From Zygotorulaspora mrakii (Eukaryota > Ascomycota > Saccharomycetes > Saccharomycetales > Saccharomycetaceae): a DNA stretch of 64,000 nt. The stretch spans positions 558,001-622,000 of the forward strand of contig NC_050724.1 of NCBI RefSeq assembly GCF_013402915.1. The letters are read 5' to 3'. Positions 39,730-49,402 of this stretch are shown in pieces; position 1 is the stretch's first letter, and each line of letters begins with the position of its first letter. A program made the translations under genes and the position numbers. The notes beneath the pieces are model-generated. The model made no database searches. It saw only the letters and a list, made by a program, of their open reading frames with translations, and was not told the origin of the DNA.

Positions 39730-41559
39730 ATGATTGCGACAGACTCAACATCGGATATCACTGCCAACAGTGACGGGAAAAGTGATGGCGAAAGTGACGA
39801 CAAGCCCAATTTCCCTGAAGTAAAACCCAGCAGAATAAAATTTGTCACCAAGATACTTGTGGACAGCAAGTATGGTTTAATGGATGATCTAAATTATACC
39901 AGAGGATTTCCAGAGCATCATGATAGTACTATTACAGAGGAGACGGCACCTGCTTTCAAAGGCAAAGAATATAAGAAGAAAACAGAGAATCCTGTACCGG
40001 TCATAGCATTTTCAAGGAATGCTAGAATTAAAGCAGATAGAGTGAGAATTTATCTCGATTACTACTATAGTTTACTGGAAAGGTATATAAATATCGAAAG
40101 TCCAGAGCATCACCATGAAGGCGTGGAAGGAGTTTATAACCCACTACAGATTATACGAAATAGAGCATTGCGCAAAAAGTATAGCGAGCAACCACCTCGT
40201 GAGCTTTTCATCCAGAGATCACCTGTAATAGCCATCAAACATTTTTCTAGGAAGCCCAAGCAAAAGAAACCGTGGTACGTCACTATAAGTGAAAGATCAA
40301 GCGATTTGACATGGAGAACATCTCATTGGGATGAATTAGTTCGTCCAGATGGTTATATATGGTTTCCAAAGGGCAGTGGATCAAACAGTACATCGCATAA
40401 AGAACCGGCTCGTCATCGTAGGCCTCGAATAGGGCGGATGTATTCTGCAGACTCAGAACTATCTGCCAATTCCCCGTATTCTGCCCAGGGGCTAACTTCA
40501 AGTTCACCAGAGATCGGCAAATCTGTCAAGGGAAGTCCTTCTCATAGTAGTATTCCTAAACATATAGAACGTGCAATGACTAGGCCCGAAAACGGGGATC
40601 ATAAAATTGTATCAGAAGAGATTGAGAAATCACGGCCTAACAGATTCGAGCAAATAATAGGAAAGAAATCCAAAAGATGGTCCAGATCACCTCATTTGCG
40701 CCAGAAAAGTCAAGGCTCCGTTGATAAGTTAGTATTGCCCCTTTCCACACCTGGGATGTCAAAGTACTCTAGCAGGACACCTACTCATAGCAGGCGAAGT
40801 AGCAGCAGCTTTATACCCACGAGTCACAGTGCCTACATGACTCCTACTGAAGATTTTTCTACTCAAAGATCCACTTTGTTAAGCGCTCTTCCAATCGAGC
40901 ACGTTAGGAAACGATCGATTGATCAGACAGAAGAAGAACAAATCGAAGATGTGCAGGATCTACTCGGAAATGGAGAGTTTGCAGACTCAACAGACATGCT
41001 CAATGAAGGATTTTCCATGCCACAAACCGACGAACAATTAGAAAATTACTGGAGAAGTTCTAAATACATTTTAGCTACTTTGCAAACAATGCAACACCGG
41101 CGCATCACTCATAATATAGTCAGGAAGAGAGGTATCGCGAAACGCGATAAATTCCAATGCGATCAAAACCTTGACGATATTTTTTTCAAAACGTCTGAAG
41201 TTTTGTCGACTTATGACAAAGAATTGAATAAAGCTTTGAAAAAAGGTAACAGTTTAGCATCCAAAATGCTTAATGACTATTCAATGAGAGTGGAAACACT
41301 TATATCAACATCAGACAGAATCCTGAGTGATATAAACACAACTTTGACATTAAAATTGAAACTCTTTCAAGAGGATGCTGACAAATTTGGTACCCTCAAG
41401 GGAATGCAATCGCAAAGGTTCACCAGAGCACTGTATCGCATTTTGGAATATGCCATAGTCTCAGTTTTATGGAGTGTTTGGCTTGTCGTGAGCATAATCA
41501 AATGGATCAAATACAGCATTCTGCTTGCATTCAAGATTATCCTGTGGATGCTGTGGTAA
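39730..41559 (+). CDS. MTC4: Mtc4-like membrane-anchored protein
   Basis: Orthologue by position of S. cerevisiae YBR255W (MTC4, maintenance of telomere capping; molecular role unclear). The protein has 609 aa (694 in S. cerevisiae). A conserved N-terminal block covers about residues 30-220 (RARIKADRVRIYLDYYYSLLER, WYVTISERSSDLTWRTSHWDEL). A Ser/Pro/Arg-rich middle and an alpha-helical segment follow. The last 45 residues are strongly hydrophobic (ILEYAIVSVLWSVWLVVSII and SILLAFKIILWMLW), so a C-terminal membrane anchor or hairpin is likely. The divergent TRS20 and convergent RCF3 repeat the S. cerevisiae arrangement. The assignment relies on synteny plus this architecture. Confidence 0.85.
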   Translation: MIATDSTSDITANSDGKSDGESDDKPNFPEVKPSRIKFVTKILVDSKYGLMDDLNYTRGFPEHHDSTITEETAPAFKGKEYKKKTENPVPVIAFSRNARIKADRVRIYLDYYYSLLERYINIESPEHHHEGVEGVYNPLQIIRNRALRKKYSEQPPRELFIQRSPVIAIKHFSRKPKQKKPWYVTISERSSDLTWRTSHWDELVRPDGYIWFPKGSGSNSTSHKEPARHRRPRIGRMYSADSELSANSPYSAQGLTSSSPEIGKSVKGSPSHSSIPKHIERAMTRPENGDHKIVSEEIEKSRPNRFEQIIGKKSKRWSRSPHLRQKSQGSVDKLVLPLSTPGMSKYSSRTPTHSRRSSSSFIPTSHSAYMTPTEDFSTQRSTLLSALPIEHVRKRSIDQTEEEQIEDVQDLLGNGEFADSTDMLNEGFSMPQTDEQLENYWRSSKYILATLQTMQHRRITHNIVRKRGIAKRDKFQCDQNLDDIFFKTSEVLSTYDKELNKALKKGNSLASKMLNDYSMRVETLISTSDRILSDINTTLTLKLKLFQEDADKFGTLKGMQSQRFTRALYRILEYAIVSVLWSVWLVVSIIKWIKYSILLAFKIILWMLW

Positions 41560-41688
41560 ACTGTTCAAGAATCAATAATAGTTGCATAGAATCGTTTTAA
41601 CGGTAAATGACATAAACATGTTTAATCTAAACATATAGCGGCAATAGAAACTCTCGCGAACGCCCTCCTTAGCGTTTTGTTGAAACGA

Positions 41689-42127
41689 TCACTGTGAAGT
41701 GGTGCTTGACACCACAGACTCCTCTTCCAAAAATATGCCCCTATCAGCGGCCTCATCAAGGATTCTCTCCCTTCGTTTCAGTTCGGTCTCATAATATTTA
41801 GATTGAAATTTCAATAACTGCTTATCAGCTTGAAATACAGCGCCCATGGAAATCCAGCTACAGTGATAGAACACTTTTACCTGATTTCTAACATTTCTAA
41901 ATACGGTCGAGAACCTGCTTAATAGAAGTGAGCTTACAATGCTAACCATTGCACCTTGGGCTGCACCTATGCATGAAGCCACGGCAATCTGATAAAGCGT
42001 AATGGCGACTGTTAGTAACGTCAGATCTATGACTATCTTTGAAGGGAAGGTTTTTTTCACGTACCTCTTTTGTCAGCTGTTTTACAGTTGCAGGATCGTA
42101 ATGGACAGGTTGCACTTGACCACCCAT
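41689..42127 (-). CDS. RCF3: Respiratory supercomplex factor-like protein Rcf3, spliced
   Basis: Small mitochondrial inner-membrane protein related to the N-terminal part of Rcf2, which associates with cytochrome oxidase. Coding exons are 42065-42127 and 41689-41988 on the minus strand, joined over a 76-nt intron. The product is exactly 120 aa, the S. cerevisiae length. Exon 1 encodes MGGQVQPVHYDPATVKQLTK plus Glu; exon 2 starts IAVASCIGAAQGAMV. The S. cerevisiae protein has the same join (…KQLTKEI-VASCIGAAQG). Unspliced, each frame is broken. Two hydrophobic stretches precede a charged C-terminal helix (KRRERILDEAADRGIFLEEE). It is convergent with MTC4. Confidence 0.94.
41989..42064 (-). other. 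RCF3 intron (76 nt)
   Basis: On the minus strand the 5' splice site is GTACGT, a variant of GTATGT. The branch point TACTAAC lies at 42011-42017 and the 3' splice site CAG at 41989-41991. The branch-to-acceptor distance is short, as usual for Saccharomycetaceae. The S. cerevisiae orthologue has an intron at the same codon. Confidence 0.93.
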
Positions 42128-43321
42128 CTCTCAATCAGGTCGCTATTAGTATTATTATTCCGTAGATACAATTATGCGAAATCCTGCACAATTTATCCTT
42201 AATTGAGTGAGAAGTTTGGCATCTTGGCATCTCTATCGCCCTTGTCGTGTATTTAAATATTTATATGAAAAAGCACTTGTGAACGCAAAACAAAAGGCGA
42301 CGAATTGCACCAGCTGTAGATGAGAAGTGTTAAATGTCTGTCTTTAATGTATGATAAAAGAAATTGGCCATTATAATTGAATTAGTGGGTTAGCAGAGGT
42401 TGCAATGTGTAATAAGTCGATCACGAGAAAAGTTTATATTGGCAAGGTCTGCAAAGTCCAAAAAGTCCAAGTGGTCCAAAAAGCTATATCCATGCTTCAA
42501 TGAAACTGCAAAAATAGTGTACATCAAGCAAAGTAGAGGTGCATATCTAAAGTAGGAACAAAATGACAATTTTGCCTGTCAAATTGCTGTTTACGTGATT
42601 AGTGGTTCGATGGGCAATTTATAATTTTCTGCTTCTCACCTGTATCAAGAGATGGCTTTTATTCCTAGATTTTAGGCTGAGCTGTCAAACCAAGGACTTT
42701 GCTGCCCAGAAATTTTGCATGAAACCGCAACCTACCTTGATTAATAAAGGTACAAATATTAAAATTTATCAATATTCATCTATTATATTTAATTATAATT
42801 ATTTATTTATTAATTAATTAATTAATTAATACATAGACTATATGTGACAAAATTAAAATATTATATTCTACTTCGTCATTCCGCTCCATTTGCAATGCAA
42901 ATGGGAGCGAAACTAGAAAAAATATTATATAACAAATAAAAGTTATGTTAATATAAATGAATGATTAGTAGGTATAATAACTCACGAGGCCCTTTATCGT
43001 AAACTATTTCTGGATTATTTCAGCTAAGCGTTGGTAATTTGCAGCATAAATTTTTTTTTCAATGCCTACATTCCATAGAAACTTGTATATTGAACCAGAG
43101 TTTTCCTTGTGCTTTATTTTGAATAGTATATCCAAGTGCTTATTAAATGTGACATTTTATGGCGCGAGGACTGTCGAAGACATTTTGTAACCAATCTGCT
43201 GATATTAAAACTTTAGATATCTCCTGCAGACAGGTATGCACTTATTATATATTTGTACTTATTACGAAGCTATTACATATAATTCGAGATCTTATTATTC
43301 GTCTTCTCATTTCCCTATTAA
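42128..43321. other. RCF3/STS1 spacer, very AT-rich, with simple repeat
   Basis: 1.19 kb with no credible gene. The stretch about 42740-42870 is extremely AT-rich and includes a (TTAA)n-type run (about 42808-42830). A TATGTGAC string at 42841-42848 is one base off a reverse CDEI, but no CDEIII is nearby, so a centromere is not supported. AT-rich tracts like this can act as origins or transcription end regions. Confidence 0.5.
42882..42909. repeat. Compact hairpin in AT-rich spacer
   Basis: CGCTCCATTTGC and GCAAATGGGAGCG form a 12-bp stem with one bulged G and a 3-base loop. It stands out as GC-containing structure in very AT-rich surroundings. It could be an RNA terminator or processing hairpin or a palindromic protein site. 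No function is assigned. Confidence 0.7.
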
Positions 43322-44317
43322 TTATTGATCATTAGCCAGCCTGCTATTATTGGTAGGACTATGAAAGGGAGTTGTTGTGCTACCAGTATTTGCTGTATTT
43401 TTGTGCAGTGGATTAGAGTCGACAGAGTTTAAAGATTTGAATAATTGCAGAGGTCTAGACAAAATCCCATTTGATAATTCATTATAAATTTCCAATTTAG
43501 AGATCCATCCACATATCACTGATTCTCCATTCAAAGTAAGAAAGACATCTCTAGCAATATGTTCGATCAATGTACACCAAATATACGAAAGTTGTTCCAA
43601 ACATTTATCATAATAGTAGTTATTGCTCGTCAACTCAAATCTTGGCAAATTTGCTACCATATCTGTGCAAAGGTCCAAAAATTTCATAGAGCTGAGTACA
43701 TTTTCCACTCTTGGAGGTATCTGGTCAAGAATGCAATCCACTAGACAATTCAAAAATTCTAAAATGTAAGGTTTCATGCGAACAAATGCATAATCGTTAA
43801 GCTTATTCATTTCAGATGATCGACTATATGGGATACTCTGATATAGTTGCTCCAACTTGATCTTCAGCAAATCTTGGCACTTCTCTGTGCTGAAATTACA
43901 TTCTAGTAATTTAGAATTCATGAGTTGCTGCGTTTGTGGACATGCCTTCATAATATCCAACAATGCATTTTGCAGCTGCTCCTTATTCATGAGCTCCAAA
44001 CCTCTTTGAATGGGAAGTGGCTGCCCTTGAATATTTGATGAAAGATTTGCCTTTCTTTTTAATATAGTATGCTTTCCTCTGTTTGCCATATGCTTCACAT
44101 TGCGACCCATGTCCTCTTGATTGTCACGTCCGGAAGAATACTTTCTTTTGCATCTATACTTATGTTGATTACCATCTTCAACCAAAGATGTTACTGGATG
44201 TTGACCTCCCATTTGCTGAACAGTACTAGTTCCAGAGCCAGATTTGAAGCCCCACGCAAAACCTGCTGAGTATCCCGCTAATGTGTTTGTTTGCTCATTA
44301 CAATCTTCAGCGTTCAT
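43322..44317 (-). CDS. STS1: Nuclear proteasome tether of the Cut8/STS1 family
   Basis: Anchors proteasomes in the nucleus and is needed for proper chromosome segregation. The protein has 331 aa (319 in S. cerevisiae). The N terminus has the GFAWGFKSGSG motif and basic clusters (KRKYSSGRDN, KHTILKRKANL) that fit nuclear import signals. The conserved Cut8 core begins with PIQRGLELMNKEQLQNALLD and continues with the all-helical bundle (NYYYDKCLEQLSYIWCTLIEH). The C terminus is Asn/Thr-rich. The ATG is at 44315-44317. It is divergent from SQT1, as on S. cerevisiae chromosome IX. Confidence 0.94.
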   Translation of the reverse strand: MNAEDCNEQTNTLAGYSAGFAWGFKSGSGTSTVQQMGGQHPVTSLVEDGNQHKYRCKRKYSSGRDNQEDMGRNVKHMANRGKHTILKRKANLSSNIQGQPLPIQRGLELMNKEQLQNALLDIMKACPQTQQLMNSKLLECNFSTEKCQDLLKIKLEQLYQSIPYSRSSEMNKLNDYAFVRMKPYILEFLNCLVDCILDQIPPRVENVLSSMKFLDLCTDMVANLPRFELTSNNYYYDKCLEQLSYIWCTLIEHIARDVFLTLNGESVICGWISKLEIYNELSNGILSRPLQLFKSLNSVDSNPLHKNTANTGSTTTPFHSPTNNSRLANDQ

Positions 44318-44470
44318 TTTTCAAAAAGTAGGAATATTATCTAGCTGTCTACCACAGCTGAAATTGTTTATATTTTATGGCTTTCCTGCGCTCAAAGTGT
44401 CTGTAAGTCGTTAGTCTTTTATATCCTTTAACTTAAAACTTTTTGTATCAAAGAAAGCTAAACCAAAGGT

Positions 44471-44476
44471 CACGTG
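44471..44476. promoter_or_regulatory. Cbf1-type site (GTCACGTGA) between STS1 and SQT1
   Basis: CACGTG in the full context GGTCACGTGAATG matches RTCACRTG well on one strand. It lies 154 bp upstream of the STS1 ATG and about 320 bp from SQT1, so STS1 is the likelier target. An A/T tract resembling the RRPE of ribosome-biogenesis genes (GAAAATTTTT, 44651-44660) lies closer to SQT1. Both are motif-level calls. Confidence 0.45.
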
Positions 44477-44797
44477 AATGAACAGTTTTTACTAATAAAG
44501 CGTATATTTGGGCGAATCAGAACTAAAAAGATGCTCTAAAGTAACGCTGCTGGTACCAGGCACACCCCAAAGAACTTGCAATGAGAAAACTGGTTATAAA
44601 TCATCATGTGCGGCCACTTTTTCTTTCTCCTTTGATTACTTCACTACGCAGAAAATTTTTAATATTAAGAGATGCCCATTAGTAAAAAACCATAAAAAAG
44701 TCAATTTGAAGTTAAATTCATTCCTGAAGGGTATTTATCGAGTTGATCTATTCAGTTTACCTCCGTCCGAATCTAGCTCTTAAGTAGATAAGCAGAA

Positions 44798-46111
44798 ATG
44801 TCAGGACTAGAAGCCGATCAAGAATTGTCACGGGATGATGCTGCTTTGCAAGATGAGTTCATCGATAATAATGAAGTTGAGCAGGAAGTTGTAGAAGACG
44901 ATACTGCAAGCATTCCGATGGATGAGGACGATGTTGAGAATGATGCGACTCCAGGAATAGATGTAGGAGATGGAGAGACAATTGAAATCGACGTGAGTAA
45001 CAATTCTGTGACGTACTTTGATAAGCATAGCGATTCTGTCTTCACTGTATTTCAACATCCTACGCTGCCGCTGATTTGCTCTGGTGGTGGTGACAATTTG
45101 GCGTATTTATGGACCTCGCACTCACAACCACCAAAATTTGCCGGGACGTTAAATGGCCACACAGAATCTGTCATTGCCGGTGGATTCAGTTGTGACGGTA
45201 AATTTTTGGTCACTGGTGATATGACAGGTAAGGTCTTGATTTACATATCACAAAGTGGTGGTACAAAATGGAAAAAAGTATCGGAAATACAGGAAGTAGA
45301 GGAAATTATTTGGTTGAAGTGTCATCCAACTATTCCTGGCGTTTTTGCATTTGGCGCGATCGATGGTTCAGTATGGTGTTTCCAAATAAATCCAGATGGT
45401 AGTTTGGATCAGCTCATGACACAATTATCGCATCAACTAGAGTGCACAGCCGGTGAATTCATCAGTACTGAGCAAGGTGAAAACATTTTGGAACTAGTTA
45501 CATGCTCATCAGATAGTAGCATTATCGGATGGAACTGTTACACCTCGCAAACTCTGTTCAAGATCACTCAGGACCAAATAAGAGGTACTAATGCTCCATG
45601 GGTTTCGATTTCGTCTGCTCCTTCCAGTTTGACTAATGGTAACGCCTCTGTGGTAGCATGTGGCTCGAATAATGGTGTTCTTGCTATCATAAACTGTAAT
45701 AGCGGATCAGTATTGCATTTGTCTGCCGTCATTCAGTTGAAACCTGAACAGGATGAGCTGGATGCTTCAATTGAATCAATCGCATGGTCTCAAAGCTTCC
45801 CATTACTAGCTCTTGGGCTGGTATGTGGCGAGATTCTACTTTATGATACAACATCTTGGAAAGTTAGGCACAGATTTTTACTTGAGGATTCTGTAACAAA
45901 ACTTTTGTTCGACGATCACGATTTATTCGTTTCATGTATCAACGGTAAAGTGTATCAATTCGATGCAAGAACTGGTCAAGAAAAGTTCGTTTGTACCGGT
46001 CATAATATGGGTGTCTTGGATTTCGTATTGACCAAGAAAAATGACGGCCCAAGAAGGATAATCACTGCCGGTGATGAAGGAGTATCCTTGATTTTCGAAG
46101 TCCCAAATTGA
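44798..46111 (+). CDS. SQT1: Dedicated chaperone of ribosomal protein uL16 (Rpl10), WD40
   Basis: Captures nascent Rpl10 (uL16) and delivers it to late 60S particles. The protein has 437 aa (431 in S. cerevisiae). A highly acidic N terminus (NNEVEQEVVEDDTASIPMDE) suits binding of a basic ribosomal protein. The rest is an eight-bladed WD40 propeller: SDSVFTVFQHPTLPLICSGG begins blade 1, and GHNMGVLDFVLTKKNDGPRR is near the end. The ATG at 44798 gives MSGLEADQELSRDD. It is divergent from STS1 and convergent with RIB5. Confidence 0.95.
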   Translation: MSGLEADQELSRDDAALQDEFIDNNEVEQEVVEDDTASIPMDEDDVENDATPGIDVGDGETIEIDVSNNSVTYFDKHSDSVFTVFQHPTLPLICSGGGDNLAYLWTSHSQPPKFAGTLNGHTESVIAGGFSCDGKFLVTGDMTGKVLIYISQSGGTKWKKVSEIQEVEEIIWLKCHPTIPGVFAFGAIDGSVWCFQINPDGSLDQLMTQLSHQLECTAGEFISTEQGENILELVTCSSDSSIIGWNCYTSQTLFKITQDQIRGTNAPWVSISSAPSSLTNGNASVVACGSNNGVLAIINCNSGSVLHLSAVIQLKPEQDELDASIESIAWSQSFPLLALGLVCGEILLYDTTSWKVRHRFLLEDSVTKLLFDDHDLFVSCINGKVYQFDARTGQEKFVCTGHNMGVLDFVLTKKNDGPRRIITAGDEGVSLIFEVPN

Positions 46112-46216
46112 GTCGTCTACAAGGAAATGAAAGGAAAGAACAAATGATGCATTATGCCAATGTCATCGTTATAGAGATATGACTACCTATATATATCTGC
46201 ATGTAAATTATTTTAA

Positions 46217-46930
46217 TCAAGTTCTCCCATTTAAGTATTTTTCAAGCTTTTCTTCGATGATCTTGCCTACCAGTTTATTCAGTGGGCTGTCTTCGTTCTT
46301 GATTTGATTATCTAACGTTACTTGAATTTGCTTTTCGATGACCTTTCCCGTGAGATCAACCTCAATATTAACCTCTTCATTTGTTTTCTTGAATGGCATG
46401 ATTACGTTCTCTTGGGTGTGCTTGATCATACTGATAAAAAAAGTTCCATCACTCAAAACATCAGTAACCGTTAAGGATGTACCATCAATACATATAAATC
46501 CCTTTTCTACGATGTATTTTTCGAGTTGTGGATCCCTCAATTTAAATCCGAATATGATAGAGTTGCCTTCCGACTTTCGAGACTCAATCGTAGCAACAGT
46601 ATCAACATGGCCTTGCACGTAGTGGCCACCAAATCTCACGTCTTGAGAAACAGCACGTTCCAAGTTAACCTTCGCACCTTGTTGCCACGATGCAACGTTT
46701 GTTCTTTTAATGGTCTCAGGGGAAATACCCACTTTGAACGTATCTTCGTTAAATTCGGTCACAGTAAGACACACGCCATTAACAGCAATAGAATCGCCAA
46801 TATGACAGTCGAGTAGAATCGGTTTGGCATTACCAATAGTAATTGACACACCATTTCCACCGCTGGCGGTGTCGTCAAAGGCTTGATATCCCAAGACCGT
46901 GCCAATGTGCTCAACGATACCAGTGAACAT
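46217..46930 (-). CDS. RIB5: Riboflavin synthase
   Basis: Converts two 6,7-dimethyl-8-ribityllumazine molecules to riboflavin and the pyrimidinedione precursor, the last step of riboflavin synthesis. The protein has 237 aa (238 in S. cerevisiae). It starts MFTGIVEHIGTV, the catalytic N terminus of the family, and consists of two lumazine-binding repeats: SIAVNGVCLTVTEF in the first and FICIDGTSLTVTDV in the second. GGHYVQGHVD is the linker signature. The family works as a trimer. Confidence 0.98.
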   Translation of the reverse strand: MFTGIVEHIGTVLGYQAFDDTASGGNGVSITIGNAKPILLDCHIGDSIAVNGVCLTVTEFNEDTFKVGISPETIKRTNVASWQQGAKVNLERAVSQDVRFGGHYVQGHVDTVATIESRKSEGNSIIFGFKLRDPQLEKYIVEKGFICIDGTSLTVTDVLSDGTFFISMIKHTQENVIMPFKKTNEEVNIEVDLTGKVIEKQIQVTLDNQIKNEDSPLNKLVGKIIEEKLEKYLNGRT

Positions 46931-47116
46931 TTCTATATCTTTCCTTACTGCGCCAAACCTACTTTCAGTACTCTGTTTCTATAAAAGGTTTTATAAAGTT
47001 CGCGATATCTGTCAAAAACGATATACAAAGGTGAACGTCGATTCATTACAGAAACCGAGGACGTTCGGGAATGAGAACGCCATCATCCAAGAAGGTTTAT
47101 ACATTATAGACCTCAA

Positions 47117-49078
47117 CTAGAGTGTACAGAATTTCGCAGTAACCGTGGTGGTTAAATGAATAATCTTCGTGGCTGTTGTAACAAGTATAGAACGATCAGT
47201 TATATGCTGCTGTGAAGTAGTTGACTTTTTGGCCGGTTTGAAAGTCGATCTCTTCGAGTGTGATTTAGTTGCATTTGTATTTACTTCCTTGCCAGGATTA
47301 GAATTAGGTGAGGCGTTAGTAGAACTTGAGATGGGTAATGCGCTTATTCCACTAGAAGTAATAGATAATGAACTTGCAGATTTAATCGATGCCTCTGGAG
47401 CCCCGATTGTATGTAAAGACATTGAGCTTACTCCACTGGTTGTATCCTGTGACTTGTCAAATACAGATGCCGCAATAGTAGTTGCAAGACTAATCATTGA
47501 ACTGTAGGTGCCGCTGGCCCGTACTGATCTGGATAGCGGGGCAGATTCTATGACGGAGAATGACGACGCTGTTGACCTTGCTAATGGATATCTCGCATTA
47601 TTTGGGCTAGTAGGTTTACTTTGATACAAATTTGAAGATGTTGTAAAGTTAGCTGATTGACGAGACGTGCAATGTAGTACGTTTCCTTCAAATATATCTG
47701 AAGTAACGGAGAAAGGCTCTGTCGATGACCAAGGCATTGCACTTGCCCGTATAGCATCTCGGATATTTCCATTTTCAGGAATCTGTTCAACTTGGCCTTC
47801 TGAAATCTGACTATTAGCCCTTGCCTGGGCAAGTGATATTTGATAATGGTCCAAATCATATACGACATATGCGGAAGATAGAAAGACTTGGCCCAAGGTA
47901 AAGGATTCGTCACCGGGTAAAACTCCAAATCCGCAATACCCATTTTGAGGTGGCTGCAGAATAAGGTTGGAAAGCGGTACTTTGATTGTGAGGTCTCCAA
48001 AATCAAAATGGAATTCTGTATCGTCATCACTTGGTGGGCATTTGAGCATATAAATTTGATCTTTTTCACTGTAGAAAGCGTTGACGAATGAAGCCATATC
48101 TTGAAGAATATTTTGGGGTGCACTCATTAAACTTGTGCCAGAGTCTAGAAGTGCTGCTGTCTTAGTCGTAGTCACAGTTTTTTGTTTACACTTTTTAGCG
48201 CTTCTAATACCAAGTCCCTGCAATGTGATTGCTAATGTCGCTGGCTTATCAACTATGTTTGGATACTGGTTAACCATCGGAAAGGTGTACATGTCTCCAG
48301 CAAACTTTGTTCTATCAGTTGCTCCAAATACTATGGAACCTGAATTCGAATTCAAGTGCAACGAATAGGCAACAGTGTTGATTAGCCCTTCATTCTTCAA
48401 GACTTGTGGAAAGTTGGGATAGAAATCACCGGGTGCGTCACTATAGCCACGGACCGATTCTAAGCTCTGGAAACCAATGCCAAGAACACCTCCTGCCGGA
48501 GTTGAGGCAACATCAGCAACCCCAAACTGTAAATTTGAAATATCTCTGCCGTTCAATACTAATCTTTCCCTGCACCAATATCCATCGGCAAAAGAGCCAT
48601 CGGAGTAATTTGTATAGAATCTACCTATATCAAGTTTCTGAATGCTCGATGATACATTGGCATCATAAGTGCCACTTAATTGACAGTCGATGGATGGAGA
48701 TATTTCTCCACCATTATAACTTTTATTAGAATAGGTAGCAGTACCTTTTTCAGGTAAACAGTATGGATTTACTGAGCTCATCACCCACATATCGGACGAA
48801 CCGGTATCAAACAGTACTGTTATCTCTTGAACAGGCGTTCCAATATCTAGGGTAGCGGCATAGAACAGATCCTGTTCGTACCTCAAATCGATTTCGAGTC
48901 CAGATCCAGACCTTTTACGCAACGCATTACGAAATGGATTTTCCACTCTTGTTATGGGGATTTCTAGTGAGTCTAACTTATTAGCTGGCGTAATTACTCC
49001 TGTTGGAAATGCTCTGACATGAGAGGATATATACCAAGTCATAAGGTATAGACTTAAAAAACTCACCGGAAATGCCAT
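47117..49078 (-). CDS. BAR1: Secreted aspartyl protease, barrier-pepsin orthologue
   Basis: Pepsin-family protease; the S. cerevisiae orthologue at this position cleaves alpha-factor outside a-cells. From the ATG at 49076-49078 it has 653 aa (587 in S. cerevisiae); the upstream in-frame codon is TTG. A signal peptide (MAFPVSFLSLYLMTWYISSH) and a short propeptide ending near RKR precede the mature enzyme. The two catalytic aspartates are in LFDTGSSDMWV and LLDSGTSLMSAP. The catalytic domain ends near residue 425. A 220-residue Ser/Thr-rich tail follows, rich in O-glycosylation-type residues and ending in a hydrophobic ITTVTAKF-like stretch. Assignment to BAR1 rather than a yapsin rests on synteny (BAR1, SNL1, VID28 in the S. 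cerevisiae order). A yapsin-like activity cannot be excluded. Confidence 0.85.
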   Translation of the reverse strand: MAFPVSFLSLYLMTWYISSHVRAFPTGVITPANKLDSLEIPITRVENPFRNALRKRSGSGLEIDLRYEQDLFYAATLDIGTPVQEITVLFDTGSSDMWVMSSVNPYCLPEKGTATYSNKSYNGGEISPSIDCQLSGTYDANVSSSIQKLDIGRFYTNYSDGSFADGYWCRERLVLNGRDISNLQFGVADVASTPAGGVLGIGFQSLESVRGYSDAPGDFYPNFPQVLKNEGLINTVAYSLHLNSNSGSIVFGATDRTKFAGDMYTFPMVNQYPNIVDKPATLAITLQGLGIRSAKKCKQKTVTTTKTAALLDSGTSLMSAPQNILQDMASFVNAFYSEKDQIYMLKCPPSDDDTEFHFDFGDLTIKVPLSNLILQPPQNGYCGFGVLPGDESFTLGQVFLSSAYVVYDLDHYQISLAQARANSQISEGQVEQIPENGNIRDAIRASAMPWSSTEPFSVTSDIFEGNVLHCTSRQSANFTTSSNLYQSKPTSPNNARYPLARSTASSFSVIESAPLSRSVRASGTYSSMISLATTIAASVFDKSQDTTSGVSSMSLHTIGAPEASIKSASSLSITSSGISALPISSSTNASPNSNPGKEVNTNATKSHSKRSTFKPAKKSTTSQQHITDRSILVTTATKIIHLTTTVTAKFCTL

Positions 49079-49402
49079 TATTCTTAGGCGCAAAGTTGCC
49101 GCTTTGAACGACTATATGCTATTTGAGCTACATTCCATCGAAAATAAACTCGACATCAACTACGCTCAAACTGGCTCCTATAAATACTTCCGTTTGAGAG
49201 GAAATACAGGTGTCGAATGAAACCGAAATAACAGCTACTGTCAATTGTTTCGAACATCCGTTTTGCTTATTATCCTTACCATTACACGAACTGAAAAGGG
49301 TAATTACAAGATCTTCCACAACTGAGTGAAACGAGTGACAAAATATGAGTTGCTATAGATGAGGTACCTTTATATCTGTTTATAGATGTGGCTTAACATT
49401 CT

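Noticed and set aside
42740..42910. Possible centromere (AT-rich tract with TATGTGAC)
   Set aside because: CDEI is one base off and there is no CDEIII-like TTCCGAA at the far side. The flanking genes are not centromere neighbours in S. cerevisiae.
47581..48123. 180-codon minus-strand ORF
   Set aside because: Other frame of BAR1 on the same strand, starting without a credible context; BAR1 itself is conserved here.
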